Shown here: one piece after another, positions 1 through 6,783 of the stretch
How the letters are laid out: the number at the start of each line of letters is the position of its first letter
How positions within the stretch are numbered: position 1 is the first letter of the stretch
DNA from: Burkholderiaceae bacterium
GTDB taxonomy: Bacteria; Pseudomonadota; Gammaproteobacteria; Burkholderiales; Burkholderiaceae
Reading direction: 5' to 3'
Length of the DNA stretch: 8,602 nt
NCBI GenBank assembly: GCA_947470165.1
Contig: CANISN010000058.1
Coordinates: 1-8,602, forward strand
Program-made: the position numbers and the translations under genes
Notes under the pieces: model-generated
The model's input: only the letters and a program-made list of their open reading frames with translations
Told to the model about the DNA's origin: nothing
Database searches by the model: none

Positions 1-456
1 ATGACTGTTGGTGATATGGGATCGAAGATCCGCAAAGCCTATACCGTCATGGGTGACGCTGTCAATTTAGGCTCAAGACTAGAAGGCATCACACGCCAAT
101 ATGGGGTGGGGATTCTGGTTGCTGAAGAAACTAAAAAAGAGTCTGTCGGTGTTATCTATCGCGACATAGATATGGTGCGCGTCAAAGGCAAAGATAATCC
201 CATCACTATCTTTGAGCCTGTTGGCACAGAAAGCAGTATCGATCCACAAAAGCGTCAGCAGGTAGAGCAATGGAATGTCATGATCAAGCATTACCGCGCC
301 CAAGAGTGGGATCCAGCGGAGGCTATCCTAAAAAATCTGATGGCAGCAGATCCAGGGCATAAACTCTACCAAGTATATGTAGAGCGTATTACACTCTTTA
401 GAGAAAATCCTCCTCCTAGCGATTGGGATGGAGTCACTAAATTTGACACTAAATAA
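1..456 (+). CDS. Class III adenylate/guanylate cyclase, C-terminal part (5' end outside window)
   Basis: This is the end of a class III nucleotide cyclase, which makes cAMP or cGMP from ATP or GTP. The frame is open at base 1. The first ATG is probably an internal Met, because the sequence starts inside the conserved catalytic block (VGDMGS, then AYTVMGDAVNLGSRLEG at residues 13-29). Asn22 and Arg26 (numbered from base 1) match the transition-state Asn and Arg of class III cyclases. The base-specifying position, normally Asp in adenylate cyclases, is Thr15, as in class IIIb enzymes. About 75 residues after the catalytic domain form a charged, probably helical tail (Gln/Glu/Lys-rich, residues 82-130). 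Cyclases of this sequence type often carry an N-terminal CHASE2 sensor and membrane helices, but that part lies outside the window. The stop is 10 bp before the FecR gene, suggesting co-transcription. The family call is firm; the nucleotide made and the sensor domain are inferred. Confidence 0.9.
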   Translation: MTVGDMGSKIRKAYTVMGDAVNLGSRLEGITRQYGVGILVAEETKKESVGVIYRDIDMVRVKGKDNPITIFEPVGTESSIDPQKRQQVEQWNVMIKHYRAQEWDPAEAILKNLMAADPGHKLYQVYVERITLFRENPPPSDWDGVTKFDTK

Positions 457-466
457 GAGCCTACTA

Positions 467-1165
467 ATGAAAAATATCATCACTAAGAAACTGGTGTACC
501 TAATGGGCTTTTTGCTCTTAGGTCTGGGTATGAGTGCTAGCCTGATGGCCCAAGAGGCTGGCAAAATTATGCGCGTTACCGGCAAGGCAACGGTGAGTTC
601 AGCCAGCAATCAAACTAAGGAGGCCGCTAAAGATGATGTGATCAATGCTGGCGATACCATCACCAGTAGCAAAGAATCTCAAGTCCTCATTCGCATGAAA
701 GATAACTCAAGTCTTTTAGTGCGAGCTGATAGCAAAATCAAAATTGCCGCATTTCAATTTGAAAATAAACCTACGGATAATACTAAGACTACCGTGCTTG
801 CCGGAACACTGCGCGCAGTGTCAGGATCGATTGGAAAAGGTCAACCTGATAATGTGAAATACGAAGCGGGCACTGCCACCATTGGTATTCGCGGTACTGA
901 TATTGAGGTTGCCATTGTTGAAGAAGGTGCCAAAGATCGTGCTGGTATTTATAACTATGTCTACGATGGTGAAACCGTGATGGCACTGAACACCGGGGAA
1001 AAGGCGAATGTCGAGAAAGAATTGACCGGCTTTACCCCAGCCAAACTCCTCCCCGGCGAACCTCGCTTACAGATTTTGCGGGATCGCCCTGCCTTCTTAC
1101 AAATTGGTGGCTTTGATGCACTGATTAACCAGCTCACGGCGCCTCGCATTCCGATGATGCGCTAA
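467..1165 (+). CDS. Secreted FecR-domain protein
   Basis: A 232-residue predicted periplasmic protein. The start at 467 gives a clean signal peptide: Lys residues at 2-8, a hydrophobic core at about 9-25, and cleavage after SLMA at residue 28. It is preceded by an AAGAG ribosome-binding-like stretch at 455-459. An in-frame ATG at 428 would overlap the cyclase gene and bury the signal peptide, so I reject it. The FecR fold covers about residues 33-150, with the motifs AGDTI (61-65), SQVLIRMKDNSSLLVRADS (71-89) and GTATIGIRGTDIEV (135-148). The last 80 residues are Pro-rich with no recognised domain. Unlike true FecR anti-sigma regulators it has no cytoplasmic anti-sigma region or transmembrane helix, and no sigma factor is nearby, so iron-citrate signalling is unlikely. 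Such stand-alone FecR proteins occur beside CHASE2-type cyclases; acting as an extracytoplasmic partner of the cyclase is my inference. Confidence 0.87.
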   Translation: MKNIITKKLVYLMGFLLLGLGMSASLMAQEAGKIMRVTGKATVSSASNQTKEAAKDDVINAGDTITSSKESQVLIRMKDNSSLLVRADSKIKIAAFQFENKPTDNTKTTVLAGTLRAVSGSIGKGQPDNVKYEAGTATIGIRGTDIEVAIVEEGAKDRAGIYNYVYDGETVMALNTGEKANVEKELTGFTPAKLLPGEPRLQILRDRPAFLQIGGFDALINQLTAPRIPMMR

Positions 1166-1179
1166 AACGCCTTCCAATC

Positions 1180-2070
1180 ATGATGAAGCTTTGCCGTGAT
1201 GCCATTAGGCTCACGGCTTTTTCTTTAACTAGCATCGCTGCATGCCTAGTGATGTCGGGTTGTGCAGGACTGGGCTCGCCAAGCACTCGACCTATTTTGC
1301 CTGATGGCAGGCTCTTGACCCAAGCCGGGTTTATCGATATGAGCACTCAGGATGCGTTGATTCGAAGTTATCTCAAAAGCCCCCAAAGCGCCGCTAAAGA
1401 AAATATAGATCTCACTATTTATATTGAAGGTGATGGCGCCGCTTGGACTATGCGTCAATTTGCGCCGTCCAACCCTACTCCTCGCTATGCGCTTGGTGCC
1501 CAACTAGCGTCCCAAGATTCCTCCTCTATAGTGGCCTACCTTGGGCGCCCCTGTCAGTTCCTAGGCCCTATAACACTTGAGCGCTGCGATGCTAGCTTAT
1601 GGACTGAGGGGCGGTTTAGCCCTGCAGCAATTTCTCTGGGAAATCAGGCGATCGATGCCCTCTTACAAAGACTTAGCCCACACCCAATCCATAAACAGCA
1701 GCAGATTCGCCTTGTAGGCTATTCTGGGGGCGGTGCTTACGCCGCCCTCCTAGCAAGTAAACGCACAGATGTGAGTTGCCTTATTACTATCGCAGCCCCT
1801 TTGGATATTGAAGTTTGGTCCCGCTTACAGCAAATCGCACCTTTAGGCGCCTCACTCAACCCTGCAAGCCCATCGCAAAGACTACCAAAAATAGATCAGA
1901 CCCATTGGTTTGGAGGCAAAGATCACATCGTGCCACCCCAATCGATCGGTGTTTTTTTGACCAACAACGCCTCGCCCAATACCCAAGTCCACGTTTTACC
2001 CAAGGCCAATCATCTTGAACCCTGGAGCAGTCAATGGGCTCAATTACTGCAACAGAGCTGCGGAAAGTAA
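1180..2070 (+). CDS. Predicted lipoprotein alpha/beta hydrolase
   Basis: A 296-residue protein with an N-terminal hydrophobic segment (about 11-27) ending in VMSGC. Cys28 is therefore a likely lipidated residue and the enzyme is probably anchored in the cell envelope, although Met rather than Leu at -3 makes the lipobox imperfect. The body is an alpha/beta hydrolase: a YIEGDGAAW strand-turn at 81-89 (possible oxyanion region), a nucleophile elbow GYSGGG with Ser182, Asp248 in HWFGGKDHIVPP, and His278 in KANHLEPW. All three members of a Ser-Asp-His triad are visible in the right order. Four further cysteines (125, 136, 200, 294) could form disulfides in the periplasm. The substrate is unknown; esterase or lipase-like activity is the broadest safe statement. 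ATG codons at 1180 and 1183 are both possible starts, and no good ribosome binding site separates them. It lies 14 bp after the FecR gene, probably in the same transcript. Confidence 0.82.
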   Translation: MMKLCRDAIRLTAFSLTSIAACLVMSGCAGLGSPSTRPILPDGRLLTQAGFIDMSTQDALIRSYLKSPQSAAKENIDLTIYIEGDGAAWTMRQFAPSNPTPRYALGAQLASQDSSSIVAYLGRPCQFLGPITLERCDASLWTEGRFSPAAISLGNQAIDALLQRLSPHPIHKQQQIRLVGYSGGGAYAALLASKRTDVSCLITIAAPLDIEVWSRLQQIAPLGASLNPASPSQRLPKIDQTHWFGGKDHIVPPQSIGVFLTNNASPNTQVHVLPKANHLEPWSSQWAQLLQQSCGK

Positions 2071-2091
2071 GCTCGTCTTACAACAGCACTC

Positions 2092-2118
2092 AAAAATCCC
2101 TTGGCATAGGGTTGTTTT
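2092..2118 (+). terminator. Weak intrinsic terminator candidate after the hydrolase gene
   Basis: A short stem CCCT (2098-2101) / AGGG (2108-2111) with loop TGGCAT is flanked by an A-run (2092-2096) on the left and TTGTTTT on the right. The flanks can partly extend the stem, as in bidirectional terminators. It begins 22 bp after the hydrolase stop, the right place to end the cyclase-FecR-hydrolase transcript. The GC stem is only 4 bp, so this is tentative. Confidence 0.35.
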
Positions 2119-2169
2119 ATCTATATTGTGCTCTTTAAGCCATTGATTTTTAATGTAATTTATTATAAT
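2101..2169 (+). promoter_or_regulatory. Possible promoter region for the beta-barrel gene
   Basis: Two sigma70-like pairs are visible in this AT-rich spacer. TTGGCA (2101-2106) with TATATT (2122-2127) has a short 15-base spacer and would leave a leader of about 50 bases. TTGATT (2143-2148) with a perfect TATAAT (2164-2169), also 15 bases apart, would start transcription almost on the ribosome binding site, so it is less likely. The first pair overlaps the terminator candidate. The beta-barrel gene has only a modest ribosome binding site, AAAGA at 2174-2178, six bases before its ATG. Confidence 0.3.
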
Positions 2170-2184
2170 AATTAAAGATAGTTT

Positions 2185-3237
2185 ATGAAACAGTCGTTCA
2201 AAACCCGCATTAAGCCCACATTAAATCCGCTCCTCTATGGCGCCGTATTAGGGCTTGCTAGTTTGAATGCACACGCGCAGTCTTCCAATACCAATCAAGG
2301 CTCCTTGACCCCAGCGCGTGCTGCTTCTATCGCAACATCGACTGCCATTACGAATACGATTGTGAATAATCCCTTTGGTGGATTTGGTGTGTATCGCTAT
2401 CGCTTTGGGGCTAGCGGACAAAACGGTAACGCCACCGGTCTTGCGCTCGCACCCAATCAAAACTCCGATGCCAATACCTTTAGTGGGGGCTTAGCGGGCT
2501 CTGCTGATTTTTCCAATTGGAGCGTATGGGCCACCCCTGTTGTTAGTCAATTCAAAAATAATGTAGCTCCAAATACTTCCAATGGCACTGTGGTGTTGGG
2601 CTTGATGGGCTTGGAGTACAACTTTGATGACCGCCTCATTAGCGGCATCTCCTTAGCAGCCGACAGCACGAACTCCAACACGACGTATAACGGTGGTACC
2701 TATAAAAGTTCTGGTCTTACCGTATCGCCTTACTTAGCCTACCAAGTAAGCGATGCTTGGTTAGCGGACTTGAGTGCAGGTTATGGTGGCTCTAACCCGA
2801 CCACCACTGTTGGCACTTCAACTGGCACAACCAATTACACCCGTTTTTTTGCCGCTGCGGGCTTGAGTAATCGCATTGAAATGAATAAATTCACGATCAC
2901 GCCGCGGGCAAGTTACACGATGTACAAAGACTCCTTAGATGGCTACACCAGCAGTACAGGCACCTTCAATTCTGCATTAACGACTTACCTGTATCAAACC
3001 AAAGTGGGCGCGCAGGTAAGCTATGACGCCAAGATCGCTTCCCCTTTTATTGCAGCTCACCAAATCCTAAATACCTGGTCAGCTAGTCAAGCGGGAACCC
3101 CCTCATCCGTTTACTCATCAACTTATCAATTGATTGCGGGCGTCAACGCCTCTAAGGGAATTTTTTATGGCACCGTGGCCTACCAGATGGAGCGTAGCAC
3201 CTCTCAGTTTCGCCTCTACGGTGGCTTACGCTTCTAA
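2185..3237 (+). CDS. Outer-membrane beta-barrel protein, autotransporter-barrel type
   Basis: A 350-residue predicted outer-membrane protein. Residues 1-31 are a signal peptide (basic start, hydrophobic LLYGAVLGLASLN, cleavage after AHA). The mature part is rich in Gly, Ser, Thr, Asn and aromatic residues, has no cysteine, and shows alternating strand-like segments from about residue 112 to the end, such as VVLGLMGLEYNFDDRLISGI and SSGLTVSPYLAYQVSDAWLA. It ends in LYGGLRF, the C-terminal aromatic signature recognised by the BAM assembly machinery. The pattern fits the autotransporter beta-domain, which is usually about 250-300 residues, leaving only some 75 residues before the barrel. There is thus no real passenger, and it may be a stand-alone barrel, pore or adhesin. 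It sits after a likely terminator and points at the potassium-channel gene, so it is probably a separate transcript. The outer-membrane call is strong, the subfamily moderate, and the function unknown. Confidence 0.78.
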   Translation: MKQSFKTRIKPTLNPLLYGAVLGLASLNAHAQSSNTNQGSLTPARAASIATSTAITNTIVNNPFGGFGVYRYRFGASGQNGNATGLALAPNQNSDANTFSGGLAGSADFSNWSVWATPVVSQFKNNVAPNTSNGTVVLGLMGLEYNFDDRLISGISLAADSTNSNTTYNGGTYKSSGLTVSPYLAYQVSDAWLADLSAGYGGSNPTTTVGTSTGTTNYTRFFAAAGLSNRIEMNKFTITPRASYTMYKDSLDGYTSSTGTFNSALTTYLYQTKVGAQVSYDAKIASPFIAAHQILNTWSASQAGTPSSVYSSTYQLIAGVNASKGIFYGTVAYQMERSTSQFRLYGGLRF

Positions 3238-3263
3238 GTTAACAGGGCTTAGTGCCTGCTTAG
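3234..3263. terminator. Possible bidirectional terminator between convergent genes
   Basis: The convergent stop codons are only 27 bp apart. CAGG (3243-3246) pairs with CCTG (3255-3258). The stem can continue with CTAAG (3234-3238) against CTTAG (3259-3263) if four bases bulge on the left side. The left arm includes the stop codon of the beta-barrel gene. No strong T-run follows in either direction, so termination is a weak inference drawn mainly from position. Confidence 0.25.
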
Positions 3264-3264
3264 T

Positions 3265-4521
3265 TTAAGTCTTGCGTTTTTCATCAATCGCTTTGATGCG
3301 ATCCATCAGCTCAGGATGTTCATTTGCAATTGCATGAAAATCGCGCAACTCTAGAACCAAAAACCGCGTAGTCCTGACAGTTCTAATGGTGGCATTGCGC
3401 CGCTTGTTATCTAATAATCCTGCCTCACCAAAAATTTCACCTGTCCTTAGGCGAATGGGGCGGGGTGGCCTAGGCTTTATCTCGACCTCTACTTCGCCAT
3501 CCACAATAAAAAACATCGAGTCAGCTTCTGCGTTCTTTTTCACCACAGCTGAGCGCGCTGGGATAATTTGTGTTTTGAGGCAATTGGCAATATCGGCAAT
3601 ACATCCGGACTCTAAACCAGAAAAAAGCTCTAGATTAGAAATAATTTGCCAAGCGCGCAATTGTTCACGCCGCTTAATCTCTTCAGCAAAACCATTAGAC
3701 AAAATACCGGCTGGCATCGCCAACATCGCAATCCCTACCAACATGGCGCAGGCGCCGATCACTCGACCGATCCAAGTCACTGGAGCCATATCCCCGTAAC
3801 CCGTGGTCGTCATTGTCACAATCCCCCACCACATCGAATTGGCGACGCTTTTAAACATCTCGGGCTGCGCTGCATTTTCTATTAAGTACAGCGCGGTCGA
3901 TAAGACAATCACTAAAATGCCGAGGGTTAAGACCAAGGCAGATAGAGTTTGGCTCTCGTTTTTAATGACCGTACCCACTAAATCTAGACCAGGAATCAGA
4001 CGACTAAATTTAAATAGCGCTAAGACCATGACAAAACTGGGCCACGTTGAATAATCGCCGCTGACTAAAGCATAGGTCAAAGATGCAATCACCAATAAAT
4101 CAACAGCGCCCATAAAAGAAAAAATGTAACCAAAGCGGTAGTGGTTTGAAGCAATATCCGCCTCAAGCTCCCCCGCTTCATCTTCTTGAATGTCTGGATG
4201 TGCTTCGGTAGCCGTCCAAATGCGCACTACATATTCAAAAACAAAAAAGATTAGAAAAAGAATTAAGCCAAAATGGGCTAGCGGCGATGGTATATCGGTG
4301 GAACCCGGTGCGGGTAGACCCCAGTCCACAATGCGCATGAGCACTAAGAGCACTATGGCAATGCACATAAACCATACTATCGCCCCCCTTGCAAGAATCA
4401 CCTGTTTTGATATTTGGCGATCATGAGAGAGTACTGGTGATAAGAGGGCTAGTTGCCGATGCAAGCAGTAATACAGGGCTTGTTTTATTGAGAGGGTCAG
4501 TAAACCGCTAGATTGGGTCAT
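3265..4521 (-). CDS. Cyclic-nucleotide-binding potassium channel (six-helix type)
   Basis: A 418-residue inner-membrane channel. Predicted helices: S1 about 45-64, S2 84-102, S3 131-152, S4 160-177, S5 191-214, pore helix 226-238, S6 251-275. The selectivity filter TTTGYGD (238-244) is the canonical potassium signature. A cyclic-nucleotide-binding domain covers about 294-395. Its phosphate-binding cassette GEIFGEAGLLDNKRRNAT keeps the ribose-contacting Glu366 and the phosphate-contacting Arg375, so it should bind cAMP or cGMP. The layout matches prokaryotic channels such as MlotiK1. S4 has few positive charges (Lys171, Arg174), so strong voltage gating is not expected. An acidic S2-S3 loop (about 103-124) is notable. 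The gene starts 44 bp after the SulP stop and is probably co-transcribed with it. The ATG at 4521 has only a weak upstream ribosome binding site. The family call is firm; the ligand is unproven. Confidence 0.93.
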   Translation of the reverse strand: MTQSSGLLTLSIKQALYYCLHRQLALLSPVLSHDRQISKQVILARGAIVWFMCIAIVLLVLMRIVDWGLPAPGSTDIPSPLAHFGLILFLIFFVFEYVVRIWTATEAHPDIQEDEAGELEADIASNHYRFGYIFSFMGAVDLLVIASLTYALVSGDYSTWPSFVMVLALFKFSRLIPGLDLVGTVIKNESQTLSALVLTLGILVIVLSTALYLIENAAQPEMFKSVANSMWWGIVTMTTTGYGDMAPVTWIGRVIGACAMLVGIAMLAMPAGILSNGFAEEIKRREQLRAWQIISNLELFSGLESGCIADIANCLKTQIIPARSAVVKKNAEADSMFFIVDGEVEVEIKPRPPRPIRLRTGEIFGEAGLLDNKRRNATIRTVRTTRFLVLELRDFHAIANEHPELMDRIKAIDEKRKT

Positions 4522-4565
4522 GGTTTTGCCTAGGGAGTTTTGCTAAAAATATTATTATCCATACT

Positions 4566-6761
4566 TTAGGACTGGTTTTTGAGTTCTAGTAATTCTGCAT
4601 TGGTATAGCGTAAGCGCTGAGCCAGAGCCAAGGCGATCGCCTTGGTAATGAGCGCCTGCATCGCCTGGTCTTTTGCATCTAGTGGCTTAAACTGTTCACG
4701 CGCAATACTCCAAACCTGTACCTCGTCAACCGCATAGACATCAGCCGAGTAAATCGAACCATCCATAAACGACATTTCCCCAAAAAACTGCCCCCGACCC
4801 ATCGTTGCCAAATGCAGTGTTTTACTTGCCTCTAAAGCCAGACTCACCTTTACCTGACCTCTAGCAATGAGCATCAATTCATGACCAAACTCACCTGCCT
4901 TAAAGATTTGCTCTCCTGCTACGAAAGTACGCATCGTGGCACATTGCTCAAGGCGAGCTAGTTGGTCAACACTAAAGCCTTGAAAAATATCAAACTGAGC
5001 TAGCGCTAAGGCATTTTGTGCATTACCTTGCAAGCCAGCAGCCTCAATTGTTTGATTTTCCATCCACTCAAGTGCATCGAGCATGTCCCCAAAGACTTTC
5101 GTATTGGGTTTTGAGAGTATGCCAATATGGTCAAGATAAGAATGTAGATCTCTTCCGCTGGGTAAATGTTCTGGCAAGCGACTTATGAGTAAAGTAGCTT
5201 GATGTTCTTGCAAGATGTGCAAAATGCGTTCAATCATGTGACAGGCAGTCACATCTAAGGATTGCACCTTGTTAAAGTCTAACAAGACATAACGCGCTTT
5301 ACTCAGTTCAGGCTCTAATGCGCTATACAGTTGATCAGTAGTCCCAAAGAATAGGCTGCCTTGTAATTCATAAATCACATTGCGCTCACCTGCCTGCTCT
5401 AAAACAGCCCATTCCTCAGGATTTCGAAAGCGCTTAGAAAATACTTTATTGCCATAGGCTTTTTTGCGAATGGTCGTGGTATGAATTTGCTCGCGAATAA
5501 ACATCAAGATCGCTAGCAGTACTCCTAATCCTGAGGCGGCAATCAAACTCACGGTATTGGCCACAATCACGACTGCCAAAATCACCAAGAAATCTAATAC
5601 TGTGCCCTTCCAAACAGCTAACTCAAGCGATTTCCAATCCATCATCTTAAAACCAATGACGACCAATAAGGCTGCCAATGAGGGAATCGGAATCCAGGCA
5701 ATCAGCGGGGTAAGGAGCACGATCGCCAATAAGGACCACAAACCCTGAAACACGCCAGAGTAATGGGTAGTGCCGCCACTGGCTCGGTTCACCAAGGTTG
5801 CGCCCATCGTGCCAGCACCTGGCGCGCCACCCAATAAGGTCGCAATGAGGTTACCAAAACCTTGCCCGAGTAGTTCACGATTGGAGTTGTGACGCGAGCC
5901 TGTTAAAGCATCTAATACAACACAGGTTTTAAGCGTATCAATTGACAGGAGTACCGAGAGAGTGAGCGCTGGGATGAGTACCGCACTCCAAGGGGGTAAT
6001 TGCAATTGATGCAAACTTTGCCAAGGGTGCAGTAAATTTTCCACAAGACCATCAATATTGGCAACAATCGGGCCAATCACTAGGTTATTGCCTTGTAAGG
6101 ATTTCAGCTCTGGCCAAGCGGTCAACGCTAGCGTCCAATAAGCCAACACTCCTGCGAGTAATCCTAAAATAACAGCGGGTACCTTTTTGGAAATTTTAGG
6201 TCCAAAAATCATCACTAGTGCAGTAGCGATACCAATGATTAAACCGGGGATTTGCCACTGCTCCGGATGGAGCGCGCCTTCCCAAATTTTCATCCCCTTT
6301 GGCAGCGATAACCACTTGGGTAATTGACTCAAAATGATAATGAGTCCTACGCCACTCAGATAGCCACTGACTACCGTAAAAGGCATATAGCGAATTAAGC
6401 GCCCAATCTGCATCACTCCAAAGAGCACCTGAATCAGACTACTTACAATCGCAACTAAAAAAAGCGTGAGCAATACTGTATTTAATGCCTGTCCTTGCTG
6501 CACCAGTTGAATTGTCAGCGCAGACAGGACTGCAGCAGCCGGGGCGCAAGGCGCTGAAATCAAGCGCTGGGTACCGCCAAGCAGAGCAGCAATCAGACCT
6601 AAAGCCATGACCCCAAGCATGCCCGCCAGCGCACCTTTGGCACCATACTCAGCGCCCAATGGGGAGAAGATCGTGACGCCAAAAGCAATGGCAGATGGCA
6701 AGGCGACCAACATGGCCGCAAAGCCGCCCCACAAATCCCCAGAAAGGTGTGCTTTACTCAA
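4566..6761 (-). CDS. SulP-family anion transporter with STAS and C-terminal cNMP-binding-like domain
   Basis: A 731-residue inner-membrane transporter of the SulP/SLC26 family. The membrane domain (about 10-425) begins with the family motif ALPSAIAFG (20-28) followed by GGTQRLISAPCAP (62-74). A cytoplasmic STAS domain covers about 460-565 with the core LLDFNKVQSLDVTACH (493-508). A cyclic-nucleotide-type domain covers about 590-710 with FFGEMSF (659-665). That domain keeps Glu662, but the cassette reads YSADV, with Tyr671 where the phosphate-binding Arg is expected, so ligand binding is doubtful. SulP proteins move sulfate, bicarbonate, dicarboxylates or other anions, and I cannot assign the substrate. 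The usual SulP-STAS form is about 500-600 residues; the excess is the extra domain. The start is TTG at 6761, chosen because AGGAGA lies five bases upstream and an in-frame TAG blocks longer starts. A small membrane gene is 71 bp upstream and the potassium channel 44 bp downstream. Confidence 0.93.
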   Translation of the reverse strand: MSKAHLSGDLWGGFAAMLVALPSAIAFGVTIFSPLGAEYGAKGALAGMLGVMALGLIAALLGGTQRLISAPCAPAAAVLSALTIQLVQQGQALNTVLLTLFLVAIVSSLIQVLFGVMQIGRLIRYMPFTVVSGYLSGVGLIIILSQLPKWLSLPKGMKIWEGALHPEQWQIPGLIIGIATALVMIFGPKISKKVPAVILGLLAGVLAYWTLALTAWPELKSLQGNNLVIGPIVANIDGLVENLLHPWQSLHQLQLPPWSAVLIPALTLSVLLSIDTLKTCVVLDALTGSRHNSNRELLGQGFGNLIATLLGGAPGAGTMGATLVNRASGGTTHYSGVFQGLWSLLAIVLLTPLIAWIPIPSLAALLVVIGFKMMDWKSLELAVWKGTVLDFLVILAVVIVANTVSLIAASGLGVLLAILMFIREQIHTTTIRKKAYGNKVFSKRFRNPEEWAVLEQAGERNVIYELQGSLFFGTTDQLYSALEPELSKARYVLLDFNKVQSLDVTACHMIERILHILQEHQATLLISRLPEHLPSGRDLHSYLDHIGILSKPNTKVFGDMLDALEWMENQTIEAAGLQGNAQNALALAQFDIFQGFSVDQLARLEQCATMRTFVAGEQIFKAGEFGHELMLIARGQVKVSLALEASKTLHLATMGRGQFFGEMSFMDGSIYSADVYAVDEVQVWSIAREQFKPLDAKDQAMQALITKAIALALAQRLRYTNAELLELKNQS

Positions 6762-6766
6762 AACCG

Positions 6767-6772
6767 TCTCCT
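6767..6772 (-). promoter_or_regulatory. Ribosome binding site that sets the TTG start of the SulP gene
   Basis: On the minus strand AGGAGA lies five bases before TTG (6761-6759). It is the best ribosome binding site seen in the window and supports a non-ATG start. The first in-frame ATG inside the gene (codon 17) would remove part of the first membrane helix. Confidence 0.75.
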
Positions 6773-6783
6773 GTAAAAATCAA

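Noticed and set aside
428..466. Upstream ATG extending the FecR protein by 13 residues
   Set aside because: It overlaps the cyclase end and displaces the signal peptide from the N-terminus, while the ATG at 467 gives a standard signal peptide and a plausible ribosome binding site.
328..609. Minus-strand open frame across the cyclase-FecR junction
   Set aside because: Antisense to two supported genes, with no ribosome binding site or recognisable protein features.
467..1165. FecR as iron-citrate transmembrane regulator
   Set aside because: No cytoplasmic anti-sigma region, no membrane anchor and no FecI-like sigma factor or TonB-dependent receptor in the window.
3386..3799. Plus-strand open frame of 137 codons inside the potassium-channel gene
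   Set aside because: It lies fully antisense to a strongly supported channel gene, its protein has the Ser/Arg/Ile-rich look of a shadow frame, and no domain is visible.
5557..5748. Plus-strand small open frame inside the SulP gene
   Set aside because: Short, antisense to a conserved membrane domain, and composed as expected of a shadow frame.
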